From Petroclostridium sp. X23 (GTDB lineage Bacteria; Bacillota; Clostridia; SK-Y3), in the NCBI RefSeq assembly GCF_030013905.1, contig NZ_CP124862.1:2731051-2795050 (forward strand): 64,000 nt of DNA, read 5' to 3'. Under the pieces are notes generated by a model, which worked only from the letters and a program-made list of their open reading frames with translations, made no database searches and was not told the DNA's origin. Both the position numbers and the translations under genes were made by a program. The stretch's first letter is position 1, and each line of letters begins with the position of its first letter. This document shows positions 8,491 through 17,022 of the stretch, piece by piece.

Positions 8491-9273
8491 CTATTCATCT
8501 TGATGGATAAACTTCATCTCGTTATAGGAAGAAATCACCTTCTTATTGGTTACTGTCTCAACCATGGAGATAAATACATCTTCAAGATTTCTAGCACCGT
8601 ACTTTTTAATAATCTCCTTTGGCGGAGCGATATCCATCAGATTACTATTGAAAATAAAACCAACCACATCACAGCTTTCCGCCTCATCCATATAATGGGT
8701 TGTAACTAGCACCGTAATGCCTTGTTTGGAGAGTATATGGATGATTTCCCAGAAAGTCCGCCGGGATACAGGGTCAACACCGCCTGTTGGTTCATCGAGT
8801 ACAAGTATATTGGGCTTATGTATCAAAGCGCATCCCAGAGCGAGCCTTTGTTTCCACCCACCTGACAGGGTTCCTGCCAGACTCTTTTCTTTTCCCTCCA
8901 GATTCGCCATCGCAATGAGTTCTTTTTTACGCTGGTCACGAATTTCTTTGGGCACCGAATATACGCCCCCGTAGAAATCCAGATTCTCTTCTACTGTTAG
9001 ATCTTCATAAAGACCGAACCGCTGTGACATATAGCCGATATTCTGCCGAACCATCTCTGTATCCGTTTCGATATCATATCCTGCCACCTTCGCCGTCCCT
9101 GAGGTAGGGGTAAGCACTCCACACAGCATCCTGATGGTGGTAGACTTCCCTGAGCCGTTTGGCCCCAGAAATCCGAAGATTTTTCCCCTCTCGATTGAAA
9201 AACTTATATTATTAACAGCAGTAAACTTATCAAACTTTTTAGTCAAGCCATTTACTTCGATTGCATAGTCCAT
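8491..9273 (-). CDS. ABC transporter ATP-binding protein of the efflux operon
   Basis: 260 residues, a single ABC ATPase. Walker A GPNGSGKST near residue 40, Q-loop SQRFGLYEDLTVEENLDFY, signature LSGGWKQRLALGCAL, Walker B LVLDEPTGGVDP and the H-loop TTHYMDEAE are all intact. The sequence matches the CcmA/YbhF type of ATPase that pairs with ABC-2 permeases. It lies 12 bases before the permease start and 10 bases after the adaptor stop, so the three are co-transcribed. Confidence 0.93.
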   Translation of the reverse strand: MDYAIEVNGLTKKFDKFTAVNNISFSIERGKIFGFLGPNGSGKSTTIRMLCGVLTPTSGTAKVAGYDIETDTEMVRQNIGYMSQRFGLYEDLTVEENLDFYGGVYSVPKEIRDQRKKELIAMANLEGKEKSLAGTLSGGWKQRLALGCALIHKPNILVLDEPTGGVDPVSRRTFWEIIHILSKQGITVLVTTHYMDEAESCDVVGFIFNSNLMDIAPPKEIIKKYGARNLEDVFISMVETVTNKKVISSYNEMKFIHQDE

Positions 9274-9283
9274 AAAATCACCT

Positions 9284-10492
9284 TCAATCTATATACACAT
9301 TGGCTGTCATACCGGGACTTAATTTATCAGTATGACTATCTACGCGAATTTTAACGGCGATAACCGTATTTTCTTCCTTTGACTCGGTGGTTTCTACGTT
9401 CTTAGGCGTAAATTCCGCTCTTGGAGACTTAAAGATCACCGTTCCATCAATATTTTCTCCCGAAAGTGATGATGTGGTGACTCTTACCTTTTGATGCAAT
9501 GCCACCTTTCCATTATACTTTTGCGGTACATAAATCTTTATCCAGTAGGAATCCACGGTTTGAACCGTCCCAATGATGGTTCCTGGAGATACATACTGCC
9601 CTAGCTCAATATCCTTATATAACAATACGCCTTCAACCGGGGATTTTATCCGGTATTTATCCAATTGCAGTTTTGCTGTATCCAGTGTTGCCTGGGCTTG
9701 CTCCACACTCGCCTCTGCTTGTGTGATGGTTTGAGCTGTTGCACCGTTTTCTACAAGCTCCAATTTCGCAATCGCTTGCTCATAGCTCGCTTGCGCAGCT
9801 CGAATACTCTCTTCTGTGGCACCATTTTTCAAAAGTTGAACCTGTTCTTTGGCGATTTCCAACTGGGCTTTCGCATTGACCAGCTGCTGATATGCCGAGT
9901 CTGCAAGGTTTTGCGCATCATCAACCTGCTGCTCTGAAACACCGCCACTTCCCTCCAACTCTTGATATTTTTCTAAATTTTTGATTCTATAATCATAATT
10001 TCTCTGCGCTGTATTGACCGCTTCCTCAGCCTGCAGATAAGACGCTTGTGCCTTACTGATTTCTTCATCCCTGCTGCCTGCCCGTAATTCATCCAGTTTT
10101 GCCTTTGCAGCTTTTACTGCCGCTTCCGCCTGTTTTATCTCTTCTCCCCTTGAACCTGCCTGCAGCTCTTCCAGTTTTGCTTGGGCTGCTTTTAGTGCTG
10201 CTTCTGCACTTTGTACTTGTAGTGCTACCGCAGAAGAATCCACCGATGCAAGCATTTCATCTTTTGATACGCTGCTTCCCTCATCCTTTAAAACCTCTAC
10301 TACTTTTCCGCTGATTTCAGAATTCACATCCACCTCGGTTGCTTCTATGGTGCCGCTAAAAATCAGACTTTCAGATTTTTCGGAACATCCCGCTAGAATC
10401 ATAAGTCCTGCCAGCAATATGCAACTGATTTTACACATATTCTTTAATTCTTTTCTCCAAGCTCCAAACTCCGAACTCCATCCTGTCTTCAT
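9284..10492 (-). CDS. HlyD-family efflux adaptor lipoprotein (YbhG/YhiI-like)
   Basis: 402 residues. A lipoprotein signal ends in LMILAGC (Cys at about residue 36). A biotinyl-lipoyl-like half-domain (FSGTIEATEVDVNSEISGKV) is split by a long coiled coil of about 170 residues made of repeats such as KLEELQAGS, KLDELRAGS, QLLKNGA and KLELVENGA, then the second lipoyl half and a beta-barrel. This is the adaptor of the three-part exporter. The start used has a G-rich site (AGGGGGGACCCAT); an in-frame ATG at 10438 would give a normal short lipoprotein signal (MCKISCILLAG) but lacks a close ribosome site. The DNA between the two starts is low-complexity (GGAGTTTGGAGCTTGGAG), which may have extended the N-terminus. 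Confidence 0.85.
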   Translation of the reverse strand: MKTGWSSEFGAWRKELKNMCKISCILLAGLMILAGCSEKSESLIFSGTIEATEVDVNSEISGKVVEVLKDEGSSVSKDEMLASVDSSAVALQVQSAEAALKAAQAKLEELQAGSRGEEIKQAEAAVKAAKAKLDELRAGSRDEEISKAQASYLQAEEAVNTAQRNYDYRIKNLEKYQELEGSGGVSEQQVDDAQNLADSAYQQLVNAKAQLEIAKEQVQLLKNGATEESIRAAQASYEQAIAKLELVENGATAQTITQAEASVEQAQATLDTAKLQLDKYRIKSPVEGVLLYKDIELGQYVSPGTIIGTVQTVDSYWIKIYVPQKYNGKVALHQKVRVTTSSLSGENIDGTVIFKSPRAEFTPKNVETTESKEENTVIAVKIRVDSHTDKLSPGMTANVYID

Positions 10493-10516
10493 ATGGGTCC
10501 CCCCTAAAAAATAATA

Positions 10517-11155
10517 CTATTTTTTATCCATTGAAATTCCATGAAGTAAAATATCAATTAAAACCTCAATTTCTTCATTTAGATTATCAATGGGCATCTT
10601 ATCACTAAACATATTCTTTTGAACAACCAGCATAATAATATTTCCGGTAAAAGCTCTTAATACGATTGCAGATTTCATTGGCCTGAACACGCCCTGTTCC
10701 ACTTTACGTGTATAAAATCTATCAAAGGCCGGTATTAGTCGAGTAACGATTTTATCTGTAAGGATTTGTCTTGCATCATCATGAATCAACACTTCAGAAA
10801 ACATTACTTTCAAAATCGGAAAGTTATTTTCGGCAATTTGAATACGGTCATTAACAATTTCTTTAATAATTTCTCTCGCATCTTTGGCGCTATCATCGGC
10901 CAGTATCTTTTCTAAAGATGGAAGTGCAATTTTATCGGCCATAATGTTTGCAATTTGAACGAATACGCCGTGGAGTAGATCTTTTTTTGTGCGGAAATAT
11001 CTAAAAATAGTCCCTTCGGCAATCCCGGCTTCTTTTGCAATCTCATTGGTTGTAGCAGCGCTAAAGCCTTTTTGGGAAAATATCTTTGCCGCAGCGTCTA
11101 ATATCCGTTTTTCTTTCTCTGACAGATTGTCAGCCTGGTACCTTGATATATCCAT
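10517..11155 (-). CDS. TetR/AcrR-family repressor of the efflux operon
   Basis: 212 residues. The N-terminal HTH is typical of TetR (AAKIFSQKGFSAATTNEIAKEAGIAEGTIFRYFRTKKDLLH shape, about residues 21-62); the C-terminal ligand domain has no recognisable specificity. It is the first gene of the minus-strand operon TetR, adaptor, ATPase, permease; 24 bases separate it from the adaptor. It probably represses its own operon through the palindrome at 11216, releasing when a toxic substrate binds. ATG 11155 is preceded by AAGAAAAGGAGGAAAAGGA. Confidence 0.92.
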   Translation of the reverse strand: MDISRYQADNLSEKEKRILDAAAKIFSQKGFSAATTNEIAKEAGIAEGTIFRYFRTKKDLLHGVFVQIANIMADKIALPSLEKILADDSAKDAREIIKEIVNDRIQIAENNFPILKVMFSEVLIHDDARQILTDKIVTRLIPAFDRFYTRKVEQGVFRPMKSAIVLRAFTGNIIMLVVQKNMFSDKMPIDNLNEEIEVLIDILLHGISMDKK

Positions 11156-11215
11156 TCCTTTTCCTCCTTTTCTTATGAAACTTTATCAAGACAGCTTAAC
11201 GAAATAATATCTCAA

Positions 11216-11229
11216 AGTGAGTACTCACT
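11216..11229. promoter_or_regulatory. Probable TetR operator: 14-bp perfect palindrome AGTGAGTACTCACT
   Basis: Perfect palindrome 60 bases upstream of the TetR start. The TGAGT/ACTCA half-sites match the operator style of AcrR/TetR regulators, and the site lies where the promoter of the efflux operon should be. The link to this regulator is inferred from position and symmetry. Confidence 0.7.
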
Positions 11230-11327
11230 CATATTTTACTACTATCATTTATCTAAAGCAAGAAAAAAATCATATTTATTTGTTATCTTCTAAATCTTTT
11301 GTGCAAGGTATCTCCTGAAAACAAGAA

Positions 11328-11368
11328 GCAGACCTCTAATATCATTTTACAGATAATTAGAGGTCTGC
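11328..11368 (-). terminator. Hairpin terminator downstream of the ptsI remnant
   Basis: Perfect 13-bp stem (11328-11340 and 11356-11368) with a 15-base loop. On the minus strand it is followed by TTCTTGTTTTC. It lies 37 bases past the end of the ptsI remnant and probably is its former terminator. Confidence 0.65.
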
Positions 11369-11404
11369 TGTTACGGTTTGAAATACGCATATTAAAAAAT
11401 GCTA

Positions 11405-11934
11405 TTACTTTGAAATTTTCTCATATATATGTTCTATATGCTTTCTTGCTTGGTCAATACTCGAGTAGCTTAGTATTTTCTCTACTTCTTTCTGCATTTC
11501 ATTTTTAGAAATACTTCTGACGATATATTTCGTCATCACGATACTGCTTGCTACCATACTCAATTTTTCAATTCCATTCCAACAAGGATCGGAACCATTT
11601 TATAATCGGAAGCCATTTCACTGCAAATTCCAACCCGTATGTTCTCTGAGTGACCCGCTTCTATAATCTGTTGAACCATTCTTAATACCGCAATATTACA
11701 GGTATCATACAAATTCTGAACTTTCACATTTAATCGGTCGGAAGCAGTCATATATTGTATTAAATCATTGGTACCTATACTGAAAAAATCAACTTCTTTC
11801 GCAAGATCTTTTGTCATTACAGCAGCGGCAGGTGTCTCAACCATGATTCCTACTTCAATATCTTTATCATATTTAATATTCCTTTCGTACAGCATCTTCT
11901 TTGCTTGTTTCAATTCTTCAACAGTGACGATCAT
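11405..11934 (-). pseudogene. ptsI: Remnant of PTS enzyme I (C-terminal PEP-binding domain), truncated and frameshifted
   Basis: The first 124 codons (11560-11934) read as the C-terminal barrel of enzyme I: IVTVEELKQAK, VGIMVETPAA, the active-site region DFFSIGTNDLIQYM and VGICSEMASDYKMVPILVGM. The N-terminal phosphohistidine and HPr-binding domains are absent. After VGMELKN a stop appears, but a one-base shift near 11566 restores LSMVASSIVMTKYIVRSISKNEM down to a TAA at 11405, which is the expected enzyme I tail. So this is a 5'-deleted, frameshifted gene. A functional ptsI would have to lie elsewhere. Confidence 0.85.
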
Positions 11935-12067
11935 AGAACAGATTAATATGGAACTTATATATTATTATAAAAAAATGTCCACCAAAGAGAACCGTCCTTC
12001 ATAATATTCTTCCACATATACTTATTAGGAATAACACACAAAATGTTGCTTTATTATTGAATATTTA

Positions 12068-12096
12068 TTGACACATATGAACAACCATGCTATAAT
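12068..12096 (+). promoter_or_regulatory. Sigma-A promoter of the acid-sugar operon (TTGACA-17-TATAAT)
   Basis: Perfect consensus -35 TTGACA (12068-12073) and -10 TATAAT (12091-12096) with 17-base spacing, 78 bases before the DeoR start. Just downstream, direct repeats ACGATAAAAA/TGATAAAAA (about 12108-12127) are candidate DeoR operators, since DeoR-type repressors often bind tandem A-rich repeats over the start of transcription. Confidence 0.85.
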
Positions 12097-12173
12097 TAAT
12101 ATAACAAAAACGATAAAAAATGATAAAAACAAAACAAATATAATAACAAAAACAAACGTGAGAAGGTGATGAA

Positions 12174-12935
12174 ATGATTCCGGCACAACGTGAAGCTATT
12201 ATTCTTGAGATATTGAGGTCAAAAGGCGTAGTAAAAGTAGAAGATTTGGCAGACGAGTTGAACGTTACTCCTATGACTATCCGCAGAGACTTAACCAAGC
12301 TGGAAAGTCAAAACTTGGCATACAGAAGTCATGGAGGAGCTACATTAAGAAACCCCCTTCAAAAAGAGCAGCTGTATGATATCAAAAAAATGAACAATCA
12401 TGAACAAAAACAAAAAATTGCCCAAGCTGCCTATCAACTTGTTAATGATGGGGATGCCATTTTTCTTGATATCGGCACAACTACTTATGAATTGGCAGTT
12501 TTACTTAAACAAAAAAAAGATATCACCGTTGTAACCAATGATTTGAAAATCGCTTTGGAACTATATCAATCGGATATAAGAGTATTTATTGCAGGAGGCG
12601 AGATTCAGAAAGAAACAGCAGGGGCCCTTGGTACTGAAACCGAAGCATTTATTTCAAATATCCGCGTAGATATTGCATTTGTTGGTACATCATCTATTAG
12701 TAGTGATTGGAATATTTGTACTCCTACTTTTGAAAAGGCAACACTAAAGAAAAAAATAATGGCGTGTACCTCTCAATGTGTATTACTAGCCGATAGCAGC
12801 AAGTTTGGAAAAGAAGCATTTGTGAAAATATGCTCACTGGAAAAATTTAATGTCTTAGTTACAGATAGACATTTTTCAAAAGATGAACAAATAGTCTTGA
12901 GCAAAATGAATATTGATGTTATCAATGTAACTTAA
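12174..12935 (+). CDS. DeoR-family transcriptional regulator of the acid-sugar operon
   Basis: 253 residues. N-terminal DeoR HTH (REAIILEILRSKGVVKVEDLADELNVTPMTIRRDLTKLE pattern, residues 5-45) followed by the DeoR sensor domain (DIGTTTYELA near 100, VTNDLKIA, FIAGGEI, FVGTSSIS). DeoR proteins of this type are repressors released by a phosphorylated sugar; here the likely ligand is a four-carbon acid-sugar phosphate. ATG 12174 follows GTGAGAAGGTGATGAA. It is the first gene of a six-gene run to 18303 and only 16 bases from the kinase gene. Confidence 0.93.
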   Translation: MIPAQREAIILEILRSKGVVKVEDLADELNVTPMTIRRDLTKLESQNLAYRSHGGATLRNPLQKEQLYDIKKMNNHEQKQKIAQAAYQLVNDGDAIFLDIGTTTYELAVLLKQKKDITVVTNDLKIALELYQSDIRVFIAGGEIQKETAGALGTETEAFISNIRVDIAFVGTSSISSDWNICTPTFEKATLKKKIMACTSQCVLLADSSKFGKEAFVKICSLEKFNVLVTDRHFSKDEQIVLSKMNIDVINVT

Positions 12936-12951
12936 CGAAGGGGGAAAATGT

Positions 12952-14259
12952 ATGCCGGAATACGTTGTAATAGCCGATGACTTGACTGGCGGTAACGGTA
13001 CAGGGGTTTTATTAGAGAAGTTAAAACTTAAAACCGCATCGTTAATGAATACGGAAAAAGTCAATCTTGATATTTTAACCCAATTTGATGCAATCGTTTA
13101 TCCGACCGACAGCAGGGCTCAAAAAGAAGAGATAGCATATCACAGAGTTTTTAGTGCCGTCTCATTATTCAAGTCTTTTCCTGTGAAATTATTCAACAAA
13201 AGAATTGATAGCACATGTAGAGGAAATTTAGGCACTGAAATAGACGCAATGCTGGATGCACTAGGAGAAGACCGGATAGCTATCGTTACTCCGAGTTTTC
13301 CTCAAGCAGGAAGAACGGTAGTAGGAGGATATCTACTGGTAAACGGAATGATGCTTCAAAATACCGATGCGGCCAGAGATCCACTGAACCCTATCTCTAC
13401 TTCAGTAGTCGAAACGCTTGTTCGCAAGCAATCCAAATATATTGTTAAGTCCATATACCTTGATACCATCTATCAAGGCTCGGAAGCGTTGAAAAAGGAA
13501 ATACTGAAGTGTGTGAAAGAAGGCGCTCGAATACTGATTTTTGATGCTCTCCATGCAGATGATTTGGATACAATAGCTGAAGCAGCACAACGCAGCGGTA
13601 TACCTTATATAACTGCAGATCCCGGTCCGTTGACTGAGGCAGCTGCAAAAATCATTCTAACATCAAAGCAGTCTTTAAGAAATAAGAAAATCCTAATGTC
13701 GATCGGTAGTGTTACCAATTTGAGTAAAATTCAGATTGACGAAGTATTCAAGACCTATTCCGGATTTAAGTTTTATATAAACACTGATAAATTATTACTT
13801 TTGGATGAACAAAAAGAGAATGAAATTTCCAGAGTAGTAAAGGAAGTTAACTCTCATAAAAACAAAGGTGATGTATTTTGTGTGGTAACCAACTCTATTT
13901 ACCCGGAGTTCAGACTGGACCTTAAGTCTATTGCAAAAGAACAGAATGTCGCAGAAGAAGAATTGTCGGCAAGAATAAATCAGGGAATAGCAGAAATATC
14001 CTATAGAATTATAAAAGAAAATCCAGATTTCCAAGGAATTTTTACTAGCGGCGGGGATGTAACCATTGCTGTGTGTAAAAGATTCCATTCATTAGGAATG
14101 TCGCTTTGCAAAGAAATCATTCCGATTGTTGCCTTCGGCAAATTAATAGGAGGGGAATTCAGCAACCTAAAAATGGTGACAAAAGGGGGGATGATTGGCG
14201 ATAAAGATGGTATGAAACAATGTATACATTATTTAAAAGAGCAGCTTAGCGTAGAATAA
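12952..14259 (+). CDS. Four-carbon acid-sugar kinase (DUF1537, DtnK/OtnK-type)
   Basis: 435 residues of the DUF1537 kinase family, which uses ATP to phosphorylate D-threonate, D-erythronate or related acids at C4. The N-terminal substrate domain opens [16 protein letters not shown]. Most family members read GANDTG here, so the second Asp is Gly, a variant I believe occurs in some Firmicutes. [14 protein letters not shown] and [20 protein letters not shown] are substrate-site segments. The C-terminal nucleotide domain has [10 protein letters not shown] and [22 protein letters not shown]. It is followed 28 bases later by a PdxA-like dehydrogenase, the known partner in D-threonate and D-erythronate pathways. 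Confidence 0.92.
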   Translation: MPEYVVIADDLTGGNGTGVLLEKLKLKTASLMNTEKVNLDILTQFDAIVYPTDSRAQKEEIAYHRVFSAVSLFKSFPVKLFNKRIDSTCRGNLGTEIDAMLDALGEDRIAIVTPSFPQAGRTVVGGYLLVNGMMLQNTDAARDPLNPISTSVVETLVRKQSKYIVKSIYLDTIYQGSEALKKEILKCVKEGARILIFDALHADDLDTIAEAAQRSGIPYITADPGPLTEAAAKIILTSKQSLRNKKILMSIGSVTNLSKIQIDEVFKTYSGFKFYINTDKLLLLDEQKENEISRVVKEVNSHKNKGDVFCVVTNSIYPEFRLDLKSIAKEQNVAEEELSARINQGIAEISYRIIKENPDFQGIFTSGGDVTIAVCKRFHSLGMSLCKEIIPIVAFGKLIGGEFSNLKMVTKGGMIGDKDGMKQCIHYLKEQLSVE

Positions 14260-14287
14260 AGCATTTATTGTAACAGGAGGAGAATTT

Positions 14288-15286
14288 ATGATCAGACCAA
14301 TTATTGGGATACCTCTTGGGGATCCCGCCGGAATAGGACCCGAAATCGTTGTAAAATCGCTATCAAAAACTGAAGTATACCAAACGTGTAGACCCTTAGT
14401 AATAGGAGATAAGGATGTTGTTTTACAGGCTTTGAAGTTTTGCGGATTATCTTTGAATATTCATTCTATTCAAAAAGCGGAAGAAGGAACATATGAACTT
14501 GGAACCATTGACTTAATAGATCTGAAAAATGTTGACATCAGCAATCTTAAGATAGGTGAAATACAAGCTTTAGGAGGACAGGCAGCATTCGATTATATCA
14601 ATAAATCAGTAGAAATGGCTATGTCAAGAGAAATTGATGCTATTGCAACAACACCTATTAATAAAGAATCTTTAAAAGCTGCAAATATTGATTATATTGG
14701 ACATACTGAAATACTTGCCGGTTTAACCAATACAACCGATCCCCTTACCATGTTTGAGGTTAGGAATATGCGTGTTTTCTTCCTAACACGGCATGTATCT
14801 CTTCAACAAGCATGCAATTTGGTTACAAAGGAAAAGATTATCGAATATATCGTCCGCTGCACAGAGGCGCTGAAAAAATTGGGAATTGAAGATGGAACTA
14901 TGGCGGTGGCAGGCTTGAATCCACATAGTGGAGAACATGGATTATTTGGAAATGAAGAAGTTATACATGTGGAGCCGGCCGTACAAGAAGCTCAAAGGAT
15001 GGGATATAAAGTTGTAGGTCCTATAAGCGCCGATTCAGTATTTCATCTTGCTTTGCAAGGCCGCTACAACTCAGTATTATCGTTATATCACGATCAGGGG
15101 CATATCGCCACTAAGACATTAGATTTTGAGAGAACCATCGCTCTTACAAATGGATTACCCTTTCTAAGGACTTCAGTTGACCATGGAACGGCATTGGATA
15201 TTGCTGGGAAAGGACTAGCAAGCGAAACCAGTATGATAGAAGCCATTTTAATAGCAGCAAAATATGCTCCTAATTTCAAGAACTAA
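14288..15286 (+). CDS. PdxA2-type D-threonate/D-erythronate 4-phosphate dehydrogenase
   Basis: 332 residues of the PdxA family. [15 protein letters not shown] at the start, [11 protein letters not shown] (metal-ligand His), [17 protein letters not shown] and [11 protein letters not shown] are the conserved metal and NAD segments. PdxA itself oxidises 4-phosphohydroxythreonine in vitamin B6 synthesis. Members next to a DUF1537 kinase (PdxA2) instead oxidise and decarboxylate D-threonate or D-erythronate 4-phosphate to dihydroxyacetone phosphate and CO2. Gene context strongly favours that catabolic role. The ribosome site AACAGGAGGAGAATTT precedes ATG 14288. Confidence 0.9.
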   Translation: MIRPIIGIPLGDPAGIGPEIVVKSLSKTEVYQTCRPLVIGDKDVVLQALKFCGLSLNIHSIQKAEEGTYELGTIDLIDLKNVDISNLKIGEIQALGGQAAFDYINKSVEMAMSREIDAIATTPINKESLKAANIDYIGHTEILAGLTNTTDPLTMFEVRNMRVFFLTRHVSLQQACNLVTKEKIIEYIVRCTEALKKLGIEDGTMAVAGLNPHSGEHGLFGNEEVIHVEPAVQEAQRMGYKVVGPISADSVFHLALQGRYNSVLSLYHDQGHIATKTLDFERTIALTNGLPFLRTSVDHGTALDIAGKGLASETSMIEAILIAAKYAPNFKN

Positions 15287-15445
15287 TCACAATCATTCTT
15301 GACTTGTTTTCAAGACGTTAAGGTAAAGTCTTCATCGTCTATTGAAAAGATATTATATAAGGAAAGGAGGAAAGGAACAAGTATATTAATTTTCCAAAGA
15401 CTAGTAGTAATAAAAATCAAAATGAAAAAATGAGGAGGTAACATG

Positions 15446-16468
15446 ATGAAAAAATTTCTTAGTATTCTAATGGTTTTTATCGTTGCCGTTTCTATGGCTG
15501 CATGTGGTCAAAAAAATTCCGAACCTACACCCGCTAAACCATCCACGCCGGCAGAAGCAGAGGCAAAAGCAATTACCATGCGTATTGCGCACACACTGGC
15601 TCCTGATTCTCACTACAACAAAGGATTGCAAAAATTTGCCGAGATAGTGGACCAAAAGACAGAAGGCAAAATAAAGGTAGAATTGTTCCATAGCTCTCAG
15701 CTTGGAAGCGAAAGGGATGCCATTGAGGGTATCTCTATGGGAACGCTTGAAGCAACTTTGAGCTCTACCGGTCCTTTAGCAAACTTTTCAAAGAAATTTA
15801 TGGTTTTTGACCTTCCTTTTATAATTAATGACAGAGAAACGGCTTTTGCCGCTATGGATGGCGAAATGGGAAAAAATATCCTTGCATCGCTTGATTCCAA
15901 GGGCATTAAAGGACTTGGTTTCTGGGAAAACGGGTTCAGAATGATTACCAACAGTAAAGTTGCGATCAATACTCCTGCAGATGTTGCAGGTCTGAAAATC
16001 CGTTTGATGGAAAATCCGGTGCATATGGAAACTTTTAAAGTATTGGGTGCACAGCCGGTTCCTATGCCATTCGGTGAACTGTTTACAGCTTTACAGCAGA
16101 AAACAGTTGATGGCCAGGAAAATCCGCTTGTTATCATTGATACCAGCAAATTCTATGAAGTACAGAACAACTTGGCTTTAACAGGTCATTTCTACTCACC
16201 GGCTGTTTTCATGGTCAGTCAATCATTCTATAATAAGTTGACTCCGGAACTGCAGAAAGCACTTGCTGAAGCGGAAAAAGAAGCTCGTGACTGGCAAAGA
16301 GATTATTGCGTAAAGATGGAAAAAGACCTGGTAGAGAAATTAAAGCAAAACGGGATGACTATTACTACTCCTGATAAGAAAGCATTCCAAGAGGCAACCA
16401 AGCCTGTATACGATAAATTCAAGGCAGAAATAGGCGAAGACGTCATTAATGCTTTAATGAATAAATAA
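15446..16468 (+). CDS. dctP: TRAP transporter substrate-binding lipoprotein DctP (acid-sugar operon)
   Basis: 340 residues. Lipoprotein signal MKKFLSILMVFIVAVSMAAC (Cys about residue 20), then a DctP-fold binding protein. The carboxylate-binding Arg lies in GLKIRLMENPVHMETF, followed by the VDGQENP motif. It captures an organic acid outside the membrane and delivers it to DctQM. GGAGG at 15434-15438 is 7 bases from ATG 15446 and 4 from ATG 15443; I chose 15446 for spacing, but 15443 is possible. Since the operon encodes a four-carbon acid-sugar kinase and dehydrogenase, the ligand is probably D-threonate or D-erythronate. An intercistronic hairpin follows. Confidence 0.94.
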   Translation: MKKFLSILMVFIVAVSMAACGQKNSEPTPAKPSTPAEAEAKAITMRIAHTLAPDSHYNKGLQKFAEIVDQKTEGKIKVELFHSSQLGSERDAIEGISMGTLEATLSSTGPLANFSKKFMVFDLPFIINDRETAFAAMDGEMGKNILASLDSKGIKGLGFWENGFRMITNSKVAINTPADVAGLKIRLMENPVHMETFKVLGAQPVPMPFGELFTALQQKTVDGQENPLVIIDTSKFYEVQNNLALTGHFYSPAVFMVSQSFYNKLTPELQKALAEAEKEARDWQRDYCVKMEKDLVEKLKQNGMTITTPDKKAFQEATKPVYDKFKAEIGEDVINALMNK

Positions 16469-16484
16469 TATAACTATGTGGGGA

Positions 16485-16515
16485 GGAGACCCATATCGCT
16501 ATGTTATGGGTCTCC
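16485..16515 (+). other. Intercistronic hairpin between dctP and dctQ
   Basis: Perfect 11-bp stem GGAGACCCATA/TATGGGTCTCC with a 9-base loop, followed by CTTTTC, placed 17 bases after the dctP stop. Such hairpins often protect or attenuate the message so that the binding protein is made in excess over the membrane parts. The function here is inferred. Confidence 0.6.
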
Positions 16516-16540
16516 CTTTTCTACTCAAGGAGTGAGTAAC

Positions 16541-17017
16541 ATGAAAAAAATTCTGGATAATATTGAAGAATATCTGTTAATTTTTCTTTTTCCCATTATG
16601 ACCGTGATAGTTTTCATCGCTACTGCTACCCGCTATTTAAAATTAGGTGCCATACCCTGGTCTGAAGAACTTGCAAGATATATCATGATTTGGATGGCTT
16701 ATATTGGCGCCGGTCTGGCTGTGAAGAAAAATGCTCATTTGGGAGTAGAAGCTTTTGTAAGCTTGATGCCTGCATCTGTTGTAAAATATCTTAGCAAGTT
16801 AAGAATTGCCATATTGATTCTTTTTAACGGAATGGTAATTTATTTCTCTTTTAAGATTATGATACATCAAATGAATATAGGACAAACTTCACCAGCTCTC
16901 CAAATTCCGATTTGGGTTGCTTATCTGGCGATGCCGACAGGTGCTTTGTTAATGTGCATCCGGACCATTCAGAGTGTGTTCCCCGTAAAAAATAATACTT
17001 CAGAAGGGAGGGGCTGA
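16541..17017 (+). CDS. dctQ: TRAP transporter small permease DctQ (acid-sugar operon)
   Basis: 158 residues with four predicted membrane helices (YLLIFLFPIMTVIVFIATATRY, IMIWMAYIGAGLAV, LRIAILILFNGMVIYF and the last, IWVAYLAMPTGALLMC). The family motif with WSEELARY and KKNAHLGVEAF is present. The small subunit links to DctM in Na+-driven uptake of organic acids. I chose ATG 16541, after AAGGAGTGAGTAAC; an upstream in-frame GTG at 16478 lies inside the hairpin and has no ribosome site. Confidence 0.92.
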   Translation: MKKILDNIEEYLLIFLFPIMTVIVFIATATRYLKLGAIPWSEELARYIMIWMAYIGAGLAVKKNAHLGVEAFVSLMPASVVKYLSKLRIAILILFNGMVIYFSFKIMIHQMNIGQTSPALQIPIWVAYLAMPTGALLMCIRTIQSVFPVKNNTSEGRG

Positions 17018-17022
17018 TATTC

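Noticed and set aside
11459..11470. ATACTCGAGTAG, similar to the LacI boxes
   Set aside because: It lies inside the ptsI remnant, far from any promoter, as a single copy; probably chance.
15287..15445. Riboswitch or second promoter before dctP
   Set aside because: Only purine-rich stretches and a weak hairpin; no conserved RNA motif or -35/-10 pair could be supported.
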